The notes under the pieces are model-generated. The model saw only the letters and a program-made list of their open reading frames with translations, ran no database searches and had not been told where the DNA came from. Shown in pieces: positions 8,123-14,239 of a DNA stretch of 14,239 bases (its first letter is position 1; the number at the start of each line of letters is the position of its first letter). A program made the position numbers and the translations under genes. The stretch spans positions 1 to 14,239 of the forward strand of contig JANLHA010000062.1 of the NCBI GenBank assembly GCA_024653845.1. Direction: 5' to 3'. This DNA comes from Candidatus Omnitrophota bacterium (GTDB taxonomy: Bacteria; Omnitrophota; Gorgyraeia; Zapsychrales; JANLHA01).

Positions 8123-9163
8123 TTAAAGTCCTAGCTTCTTAACTGCCTCATAATTCTTCTTGTTCCGACCGCTCCACGTTGTCAAATAACCGCATCCATT
8201 ACAAATGCCATAGTCTCCAGAGATATGTCGTTGGCGAACATACGCCAGCTTTTTCAATAACTTTTGAGAATCATCTGTAATCTTTCCTAAACATAGGCCA
8301 TCATCTCTTTTGGTCCACACCCCCAGACAACACGGAAAAACATATCCATCAATATCAACCATCATGGTATTCCAAAGTTGACTACAGGGATGTTTTTCAC
8401 CTTGCTTAGGAGACCAATCTGTCAAAGGCATATATTTCTCAATCAAAAGTCTGTCGGTCTCTCTTAATAATGGATTCCAGCGTTTCACAATCTCAGAATA
8501 TTTTTGAGCCGTTAAATCTTTATCAAAAACATGGATGGTCACACGTGGAGTACGTTCTCCTCTTAAAGCTAAAAAATTTCTTATATTTTCAACAACCGTA
8601 TCATATTTCTCAACACCCACCAAATTATTGAAAGTTTCTCTATCATCAAAACACAAGCTAAGAACAATACTATCGACTTCGCTACCTGCTAATCTTTCCG
8701 CAATCTTTCCTTTTAAAACGATACAGTTTGAATTTGCGTGAATGTGGGCCTTCGGAAAAACTTGTCTAGCGTAAGCCACAATATCAAAAAAGCTCGGATT
8801 AAGTAATGGCTCTCCCAATCCCACAGGAGAAAATTGGATTCGTTCTTCCGGAACATTTTGCTGGCGGGTTAATTCTCTGACTTTGTCGATCACATTTTTA
8901 ACCTGTTCAAACTCCATATGTTTCACAGGTTTCACGCCGGATTTGGTTACTGTTTCCCTTGTACAAAAACTACATTTTGCATTGCAATAAGTGGTGATTT
9001 CAACATTAATATCGGTTGGATAATTTGTAGGTACAGGGATCGGTTCCAAATATAAAGAGTTAGACTGAATGATGGTATGTAACCAATAATTACTTCTTAC
9101 AAGTCTTCCCAATCTTTTTATCAGTTTCTGCCCTATTGTTCTTTTTGGGGCTAATTTGATCAT
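8123..9163 (-). CDS. Radical SAM enzyme with SPASM-like C-terminus, coupled to the aminotransferase
   Basis: This 346-residue protein has the radical SAM motif CX3CX2C at C60, C64 and C67 ([14 protein letters not shown]). A GGEP-like element, [11 protein letters not shown], sits at 113-123 and a ANSNC strand near 143-147. The C-terminal part carries C260 in HPCSQLW, C278-C279 in [11 protein letters not shown]291, then C321 and C324 in [10 protein letters not shown]. That is SPASM/twitch-like spacing for an auxiliary iron-sulfur cluster. A basic N-terminal stretch of about 50 residues precedes the core. The substrate is not recognised. The start overlaps the aminotransferase stop as ATGA with GGAGG 9 bases upstream, so the two are made together. 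A step on the sugar nucleotide (dehydrogenation, epimerisation or deamination, as radical SAM enzymes do on aminosugars) is a reasonable inference, but peptide modification is not excluded. Confidence 0.87.
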   Translation of the reverse strand: MIKLAPKRTIGQKLIKRLGRLVRSNYWLHTIIQSNSLYLEPIPVPTNYPTDINVEITTYCNAKCSFCTRETVTKSGVKPVKHMEFEQVKNVIDKVRELTRQQNVPEERIQFSPVGLGEPLLNPSFFDIVAYARQVFPKAHIHANSNCIVLKGKIAERLAGSEVDSIVLSLCFDDRETFNNLVGVEKYDTVVENIRNFLALRGERTPRVTIHVFDKDLTAQKYSEIVKRWNPLLRETDRLLIEKYMPLTDWSPKQGEKHPCSQLWNTMMVDIDGYVFPCCLGVWTKRDDGLCLGKITDDSQKLLKKLAYVRQRHISGDYGICNGCGYLTTWSGRNKKNYEAVKKLGL

Positions 9164-10284
9164 GAATTTATACCTCCAAGAGATAATTCCAATTTTCTGA
9201 TGACATGTTTAATGTCTTTTTCATTCAGAGCAAAATGCATAGGCAAAGCCAACCCTTGCGTATAGGCTTCTCTGGCATTCAGGAAATCTCTTTCCTTTAG
9301 TTTATACCTTTTCTGATAATAAGACAAACATGGTAAGGCCTGGGCTCCAAGGTTAGCTTCAATCCCTTGATCTCTCAATTTCTGGATCAACGCATCCCGA
9401 GAAACATTTTGATTAAGCATCACATGATAAGTTTGATAAACATTCTTTCGATTCTGAATCGACAAAGGCGTTTTAATCCAACTTATTCCAGCCAATCCTT
9501 GATCATACGCTTTTGCCAACGCTACTCGAGCTTTCAACATTTTTTCCAGATGAGCCATTTGAGATAGCCCCAAAGCCGCCTGGAAGTCCGTCATCCGATA
9601 ATTAAGGCCAGCATAATCAAAGTCCATTTTGCCATTTTTCACACAGATTCCATGGCTTCTCAAAGACCGAAGCTTCTCCGCCATGGCCACATCATCTGTG
9701 ACAAGAAGTCCACCCTCTCCCGTCGTCAAAATTTTACGGGGATGAAAACTGAAACATCCGATTTTCCCGAAAGTCCCGACCATTTGATTTCCAAATTTTG
9801 CACCTAACGCACACGCAGCATCCTCAACCACAGTAATATTTCTTTTTTTTGCGACCGACATGATTTTTTTAATATCCGCCGGTTGACCAAATTCATGAAC
9901 AGGAATGATCGCTTTGGTTCTTTTGGAAATGCATTTTTCAATTTTTCTCACATCCATACAAAAATCGTCTAAAGCAATATCTACAAAAACAGGTTTGGCT
10001 TTGACCAGTTCAACAACATTGGCCGTTGCCGGGAATGTAAAGGCAGGAACAATGACTTCATCTCCTTCTTTGATATCAAGAGCTAAAAGAGCCAGATGCA
10101 AAGCTGCAGTTCCGGAAGACACAAGAATGGCATGTCGCGTACCGAGATATTTTTGCAAAGCCAGTTCAAATTTTTTGACAACCTCGCCCTGGACAAGATT
10201 CCCAGATTTTAGAACTTTCTGGACTTCTTTGATTCCGCTTGAAGGAATATATGGTTTGGATAATTTGATTTTGAGTGGTTTCAT
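9160..10284 (-). CDS. DegT/DnrJ/EryC1/StrS-family sugar aminotransferase
   Basis: This 374-residue PLP enzyme should transfer an amino group, usually from glutamate, to a keto sugar nucleotide. Landmarks are SSGTAALHLALLAL (56-69), VIVPAFTFPATAN (77-89), VVEDAACALGA (152-162; Asp155 pairs with the PLP ring nitrogen), and FSFHPRKILTTGEGG, where Lys184 is the Schiff-base lysine. An FDYAGLNYRMTDFQAALGL block typical of the family follows. The ATG at 10284 gives the normal MKPLKIKLSKPYIPSSG start and lies one base after the preceding stop. An upstream in-frame start at 10344 would add 20 atypical residues inside the preceding gene. Pairing with an SDR epimerase/dehydratase is the classic arrangement for 4-amino (or 3-amino) sugar synthesis. 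The carbon position aminated cannot be read directly. Confidence 0.93.
   Translation of the reverse strand: MKPLKIKLSKPYIPSSGIKEVQKVLKSGNLVQGEVVKKFELALQKYLGTRHAILVSSGTAALHLALLALDIKEGDEVIVPAFTFPATANVVELVKAKPVFVDIALDDFCMDVRKIEKCISKRTKAIIPVHEFGQPADIKKIMSVAKKRNITVVEDAACALGAKFGNQMVGTFGKIGCFSFHPRKILTTGEGGLLVTDDVAMAEKLRSLRSHGICVKNGKMDFDYAGLNYRMTDFQAALGLSQMAHLEKMLKARVALAKAYDQGLAGISWIKTPLSIQNRKNVYQTYHVMLNQNVSRDALIQKLRDQGIEANLGAQALPCLSYYQKRYKLKERDFLNAREAYTQGLALPMHFALNEKDIKHVIRKLELSLGGINS
9173..9177 (-). promoter_or_regulatory. Shine-Dalgarno site of the first radical SAM gene
   Basis: The reverse strand reads GGAGG, 9 bases before the ATG at 9163. It sits inside the 3' end of the aminotransferase gene, so this ATGA junction has its own ribosome site as well as stop/start coupling. 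Confidence 0.75.
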
Positions 10285-10285
10285 T

Positions 10286-11233
10286 TTATTTTTGAATCCA
10301 TTTTGCCGTCTCGAGAATTCCTTCATCCAAATCCACCTTGGCACGGAATCCCAGAAATTGATCAGCTTTTTCTACGGATGGCACTCGTAATTCAATCTCG
10401 GCTGAAAGTGCCGGCTTAAAAAGAATTTTGGATTGAGAAGACAAAACCCGACATACCGTCTGGGCCAATCCATAGGTTGTTGAGACAGCTCTTGCGTTGC
10501 CAATATTGAAAGACTCACCAATCGCTCTAGGGTTTTCCATGCACTCCATCAAGCAATCGACAAAATCATTTACATAACACCATGCACGAATCTGACTTCC
10601 ATCCCCGTGGATGTGAATGTCTTCATTTTTCAAGGCCCTTCGAATAAATACCAAAATCGCGCCTTCTCCGGTTTGGCCTGGACCGTAAACGTTAAACGGT
10701 CTGACAGACACTGTTGGCAGTCCAAATTCTCGATGATACGCCGTGGCCAAATGTTCTCCAGCTAATTTGCTCACCGCATAAGTCCACCTGGCCTCGCCAG
10801 CGCTCCCCGCAACCGTATCACTACTTTCCGTTGGTTTAAAAGCGTGACTGCCAAAAACTTCAGAAGTCGAAAAATCCACCACACGATCTTTCACGCCATT
10901 TTGCTTGGCAGCTTCTAAAACATTGGCCGTCCCAATCATATTAACTCGCATGGTCTCCGTCGGACTTTTGATCACGGTATCAATTCCCGCAATGGCTGCC
11001 GCATGAACCACAATATCGATTCCCTTCATACTCTTGAGCAACTTTTCATTATCCAAAACATCCCCCTTAATAATGGTAATATTGGGATGTTTCGCGTAAG
11101 GACTCGACGAAAGCGTATCTCTTCGAAAATTGTCATAAACAATAATCTTATTATTTTCGACCATGCGTCCGATCACACAGTTAGCAATAAATCCCGCTCC
11201 ACCGGTAATAAAGATAGTTTTATTCTTAATCAT
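10286..11233 (-). CDS. Extended-SDR NAD-dependent sugar epimerase/dehydratase
   Basis: This 315-residue nucleotide-sugar enzyme has an N-terminal Rossmann dinucleotide site [12 protein letters not shown] (7-18). The third Gly of GxxGxxG is Ala17. It continues with [11 protein letters not shown], then STSEVFG (122-128), and the catalytic pair YAVSK (Tyr152, Lys156). [11 protein letters not shown] and [18 protein letters not shown] are the substrate-domain signatures of UDP-glucose 4-epimerase and 4,6-dehydratase relatives. The SE pair in STSEVFG resembles 4,6-dehydratases such as LegB, but the sequence alone does not separate dehydratase from 4-epimerase. The next gene, an aminotransferase, would use a keto sugar, which slightly favours dehydratase. 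GAGGAG lies 9 bases before the ATG. The 44-base gap upstream is the largest in the window and shows no promoter-like element. Confidence 0.9.
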   Translation of the reverse strand: MIKNKTIFITGGAGFIANCVIGRMVENNKIIVYDNFRRDTLSSSPYAKHPNITIIKGDVLDNEKLLKSMKGIDIVVHAAAIAGIDTVIKSPTETMRVNMIGTANVLEAAKQNGVKDRVVDFSTSEVFGSHAFKPTESSDTVAGSAGEARWTYAVSKLAGEHLATAYHREFGLPTVSVRPFNVYGPGQTGEGAILVFIRRALKNEDIHIHGDGSQIRAWCYVNDFVDCLMECMENPRAIGESFNIGNARAVSTTYGLAQTVCRVLSSQSKILFKPALSAEIELRVPSVEKADQFLGFRAKVDLDEGILETAKWIQK

Positions 11234-11277
11234 TTTTTCACACTCCTCAGCAGAATATCTTCAATTTAAAGTGAACA

Positions 11278-12345
11278 CTATCCTAAGATTTTCTTTAAAA
11301 CCTCAACCATTTCTTCCGCCGCACGGCCATCGCCAAAAAAACTTTTCGGCTTTTTTCGAGGCGCTGTTTTCTTAATGGCTTTCAAAATCTTTTCTTGCGA
11401 TACTCCCGCTAATGTATTGCATCCATCATTCAATGTTTCTTTCCACTCCGTCTCGTTTCGCAAGGTAATGCATGGCACATTCAAGAAGTAAGCTTCCTTT
11501 TGTACACCTCCCGAGTCCGTCAAAATCTTTTTTGCATTTTTCTCCAGAATGAGCATATCCAAATAACCAACCGGCGAAATGAATAAAATATTGGGCAAAT
11601 TTTCTGGCTTAAAATCCTTTAAAGTCTTCAACATCTTCTGTGTTCGAGGATGAACCGGAAAAACCACGCTATCCTTAATCTTGCCTAATGCCAACAAAAT
11701 GGATTTCAAGTTTTCAATATTATCCGCATTGTCTTGACGGTGAATAGTTAAAAGATAGTATCCTTTGGGCTTCACACCGTTTTTCTTTAAGATATTAGAA
11801 TGGCCCACTGAAATGTTCTGCTTAAAAACATCGTACATCACATCCCCGACAAAAAACACATTCTTCGTAATCCCTTCTCGCTTGAGATTATCAACGGCTG
11901 CTTTCGTCGGACAAAATAATAAATTGGACATATGATCCGTCAGAACCCGATTGACCTCCTCAGGCATATCCAGACGATAACTCCTTAACCCAGCTTCAAC
12001 GTGTCCGAGGGGAATTTTCTGATGAACAGAGGCAAGGGCTCCAGCCATGGTTGATGTGGTGTCTCCGTAGACCAAAACCATGTCGGGCCTTTCTTTTTTC
12101 AAAATACCTTCCAATCCCTGAAGAATCAATGCCGTTTGCTGAGTTGATGTTTGACCTTTAACATTCAAATGATAATCCGGCTTTGGAATGTTCAATTGCT
12201 GGAAAAAAATCTTCGACATTTCGTAATCATAATGCTGCCCTGTATGTAACAAAATGTGCTGGATTCGATTTCTTCGAAAACTCTCGATGACCGGTTTCAC
12301 CTTAATAAATTGCGGCCTGGCTCCGACAATGCTCAAAACTTTCAT
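11278..12345 (-). CDS. wecB: Non-hydrolysing UDP-HexNAc 2-epimerase (WecB/WbpI family)
   Basis: This 355-residue GT-B fold enzyme interconverts UDP-GlcNAc-type and UDP-ManNAc-type sugars at C2. The key acids match E. coli WecB numbering: Asp95 in LVYGDTTST and Glu117 in GHVEAGLRS, with Glu130 in MPEEVNR and the catalytic-loop His202 in LLTIHRQDN. The N-terminal SIVGARPQFIK and the TDSGGVQKEA motif near residue 290 are also standard. HRQDN replaces the common HRREN. Family relatives act on UDP-GlcNAc (WecB) or on 2,3-diacetamido uronic acids (WbpI), and this one could be either. It begins in an ATGA overlap with the DUF354 stop, with GAAGGA about 9 bases upstream. Length is normal. The presence of a 2-epimerase suggests a manno-configured amino sugar in the polymer. 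Confidence 0.93.
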   Translation of the reverse strand: MKVLSIVGARPQFIKVKPVIESFRRNRIQHILLHTGQHYDYEMSKIFFQQLNIPKPDYHLNVKGQTSTQQTALILQGLEGILKKERPDMVLVYGDTTSTMAGALASVHQKIPLGHVEAGLRSYRLDMPEEVNRVLTDHMSNLLFCPTKAAVDNLKREGITKNVFFVGDVMYDVFKQNISVGHSNILKKNGVKPKGYYLLTIHRQDNADNIENLKSILLALGKIKDSVVFPVHPRTQKMLKTLKDFKPENLPNILFISPVGYLDMLILEKNAKKILTDSGGVQKEAYFLNVPCITLRNETEWKETLNDGCNTLAGVSQEKILKAIKKTAPRKKPKSFFGDGRAAEEMVEVLKKILG

Positions 12346-13394
12346 ACCGTCGATTCCTTCTTCTGATAACTTAAGATCCGATCAACCATCCAATCGGTCA
12401 CATCAATTTTGTCTTTCAAAAGTTCTTCCCGCTTTTTTTGCCAATCTTGTTTCAAAGCCAGATTTTTGAGAAGCTCTTTCATTTTCGCCAAAGCCTGAGC
12501 AAAATCCCGGAAAGAATAAATCAAATCATATTTTCTCTCCAGCTCAATAAAATTCCCCATATCGTTGGGCCCTACAAAAGAATTGTAACGGATGGCTGGC
12601 GTTCCTAAAAGTGCCGCTTCCGTCGTAACCGTCTGAGAATCCGTGATGAGTAGGGTGGCATAATAAAGAATATCTAACAATCGATGCGGTGAAATTCGAA
12701 TCCGATAAGGCTCCAACTCTTTTTCTAAAGGCTTTTCAGATGTGATAAAAACCTTTCCTTCTTTTTGAAGAAGAGACAGCAGTTCCAATTTCTGGTTCAG
12801 ATTAAAGCCATACCGACCCACATCATGACTCGCCGACCAGGCAACAAATCGACATACAAAGAATTTCTCTCCCGCTTTAACTCCGAGTTCATTCAGCACC
12901 TCCGGGTCGGGCTGGAAACGTTTGGGATGCAAATAAGCAAGTTCATGATACCCTGCATACTTGACATGTTTTTTCCCATGATGGAGGTGATAACTTTCGG
13001 GAGTATAAATTTTAGTGGCAAAAGGATAGGTTAAAGCATTTTGCAATTCTGCACTCTCAGAATCATGAAAAATGAGATAAGGAATTCCCATCAAACGTGC
13101 AATGTGAATCGAGCTGGCCCCAGTCACAGAAATACAAAGTTGAATTTTATTTTTTAAAAGAATTGGAATCAATTTCAACTGCCGGACAATCAATTCTTTT
13201 CCTAACCCGAGGATGCCTTTTCCGGCTTTGCTGAGGAGGAGATAAGGCAATTGATAATATTGAAGAAGCTGAGTGGTTACCTCTTTCTCTCTCGAGGCAA
13301 TAACGATGTGATGGCCCTGTTTCGATAATTCTTGGATGGCATTTCGAAAAAGATGAACATGCGCGGGGTGATTCATGTCAAAGAGGATGTTCAT
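12342..13394 (-). CDS. DUF354-family GT-B-like protein
   Basis: This 350-residue protein belongs to the DUF354 group, distant relatives of UDP-GlcNAc 2-epimerases and GT-B glycosyltransferases. The sequence starts MNILFDMNHPAHVHLFRNAI, the diagnostic N-terminal strand and DxxHPAHVH motif. It has ISVTGASSIHIARLMGIPYL near residue 90, FVCRFVAWSASHDVG near 185-198, and LITDSQTVTTEAALLGTPAIRY near residue 265, the sugar-nucleotide-binding side. It is probably a glycosyltransferase or sugar-nucleotide enzyme, but the family has no single established reaction, so none is claimed. The gene is locked by ATGA overlaps to the GT2 upstream and the 2-epimerase downstream, which points to a shared pathway. 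Length is typical. Confidence 0.85.
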   Translation of the reverse strand: MNILFDMNHPAHVHLFRNAIQELSKQGHHIVIASREKEVTTQLLQYYQLPYLLLSKAGKGILGLGKELIVRQLKLIPILLKNKIQLCISVTGASSIHIARLMGIPYLIFHDSESAELQNALTYPFATKIYTPESYHLHHGKKHVKYAGYHELAYLHPKRFQPDPEVLNELGVKAGEKFFVCRFVAWSASHDVGRYGFNLNQKLELLSLLQKEGKVFITSEKPLEKELEPYRIRISPHRLLDILYYATLLITDSQTVTTEAALLGTPAIRYNSFVGPNDMGNFIELERKYDLIYSFRDFAQALAKMKELLKNLALKQDWQKKREELLKDKIDVTDWMVDRILSYQKKESTV

Positions 13395-14239
13395 GATTTG
13401 CTACCCAACTCAATCTTTTTGATCCTGAGCAAACATTCCTCGATCAATCTTCGGTTTGCAGCGATGAGGTCTGAAACAAGCCCAACCACAGCCATTTGAA
13501 ATCCAACAATCAATGAAACAGCCGCCAGAATCAAAGACTGAATTTTCCCGCCTTGGCCTAACAGGAAATAATCCAAGAGAAATCGTAAAACTAGCAAAGA
13601 ACCAATTCCAACACAAATCACGCTCACCGTCATAAACAACCGAAAGGGGCTATACATCGCATACACTCGCAGCAAGGTGACTATCGATCGTTGAATGTAT
13701 TGTGGAATATTTTTAAAGAGGCGCGAAGGACGATGCACTTGGTTTGTCGAGATTGTGATATTGGCAATGGCCAAATCTTTCTTCTCGGCCTGAATGATGC
13801 TTTCTAAGGTGTACGTGTAATCCGAGATGATGTTGAGCTTCATGGCCGCATCGCGATTATAGGCACGGAACCCAGTCGTCGCATCCTTGACCGTCGAGCT
13901 TGACAAGTTACGGACCACTCGGCTCCCCAGACGCTGTAGTCTCTTCTTAACCCATGAGAATTGGCGAATATTTTCAATATCACGATTGCCAATTACAATG
14001 TCAGCTTTATGTTCTAAAATCGGTTGAACAAGACGCGGGATGTCTTCTCCTTTATATTGGCCATCCGCATCGGTATTGACAATGATATCAGCTCCAGATT
14101 CTAAACACGCATCCAATCCCGCCTGAAAAGCCCGTGCCAATCCACGACGTTTGGTAAATCGTACGATATAATCGACCATCCCCGTAGCTTTAGCCACCTC
14201 ACTCGTGCCATCAGTGCTTCCATCATCAATAACCAAAAC
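13391..14239 (-). CDS. GT2 glycosyltransferase with C-terminal membrane anchor, 5' end outside window
   Basis: The frame is open for 283 codons to the window edge, beginning inside the conserved VLVIDDGSTDGT strand of GT-A family 2 enzymes, so the first part of the domain is missing. Visible catalytic features are the metal-binding TDADGQY (DxD region), DIVIGNRD, and DATTGFRAYNR, the polyprenyl-phosphate glycosyltransferase signature seen in DPM1 and related enzymes. Two membrane spans follow in roughly the last 85 residues (MTVSVICVGIGSLLVL and SLILAAVSLIVGFQMAVVGL), ending in a short charged tail. It probably transfers a sugar to undecaprenyl phosphate or initiates or extends the lipid-linked chain at the inner membrane. 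It ends in an ATGA overlap with the DUF354 gene. Specificity is unknown. Confidence 0.92.
   Translation of the reverse strand, partial: VLVIDDGSTDGTSEVAKATGMVDYIVRFTKRRGLARAFQAGLDACLESGADIIVNTDADGQYKGEDIPRLVQPILEHKADIVIGNRDIENIRQFSWVKKRLQRLGSRVVRNLSSSTVKDATTGFRAYNRDAAMKLNIISDYTYTLESIIQAEKKDLAIANITISTNQVHRPSRLFKNIPQYIQRSIVTLLRVYAMYSPFRLFMTVSVICVGIGSLLVLRFLLDYFLLGQGGKIQSLILAAVSLIVGFQMAVVGLVSDLIAANRRLIEECLLRIKKIELGSKS

Noticed and set aside
5887..9163. A RiPP-type peptide modification system based on the SPASM enzymes
   Set aside because: No small precursor-like open frame, peptide-recognition partner, protease or peptide transporter gene lies nearby; all neighbours are sugar genes.
10285..10344. 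Longer aminotransferase start at 10344
   Set aside because: It would add 20 residues unlike the family N-terminus and overlap the preceding gene by 59 bases. The ATG at 10284 gives the standard beginning directly after that gene's stop.
11234..11277. Possible promoter or terminator in the largest intergenic gap
   Set aside because: The 44 bases hold only the Shine-Dalgarno site of the next gene; no inverted repeat with a T-run and no paired -35/-10 boxes could be made out.

Overview
The window is one uninterrupted minus-strand gene cluster for synthesis and export of a surface polysaccharide (O-antigen or capsule type). Genes read from high to low coordinates. Fifteen coding regions fill almost all of it: thirteen are complete, and one at each edge is cut by the window. 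The largest gap between genes is about 44 bases, so no promoter, terminator, RNA gene, repeat or mobile element is visible. Five junctions are 4-base ATGA stop/start overlaps and a sixth is a 7-base overlap, which points to a single co-transcribed, translationally coupled operon. The DNA is AT-leaning by eye and Shine-Dalgarno motifs of the GGAGG type occur. A Wzx flippase with nucleotide-sugar genes suggests a Gram-negative or an environmental, uncultured-type bacterium. The sequence does not fix the taxon.

In transcription order the cluster begins with a membrane-anchored GT2 glycosyltransferase (5' end outside the window), a DUF354 GT-B-like protein and a WecB/WbpI-type non-hydrolysing UDP-HexNAc 2-epimerase. 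An extended-SDR sugar epimerase/dehydratase and a DegT-family sugar aminotransferase follow, separated by one base. Then come a SPASM-type radical SAM enzyme coupled to the aminotransferase and a left-handed beta-helix acyltransferase. The central block is a sugar amidation module: HisH-like glutaminase (WbuY type), a second SPASM-type radical SAM enzyme, HisF-like protein (WbuZ type) and the PP-loop N-acetyl-sugar amidotransferase (WbuX/WbpG/PseA type). Two GT4-like glycosyltransferases flank the Wzx flippase. The left edge holds the first 86 codons of a second HisF-like gene.

The likely logic is as follows. The 2-epimerase, SDR enzyme, aminotransferase and acyltransferase make an N-acylated amino sugar nucleotide. 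HisH and HisF supply ammonia to the PP-loop enzyme, which turns an acetamido group into an acetamidino group. The glycosyltransferases build the repeat unit on a lipid carrier, and Wzx flips it. The HisH/HisF pair here is not histidine biosynthesis: no other his gene is present, and both HisF copies have Leu where the cyclase catalytic Asp11 should be.

The least explained parts are the two SPASM radical SAM enzymes, one of them inserted inside the amidation module, and the second, clearly divergent HisF copy, which implies another amidation unit or a paralogous subunit just beyond the window.
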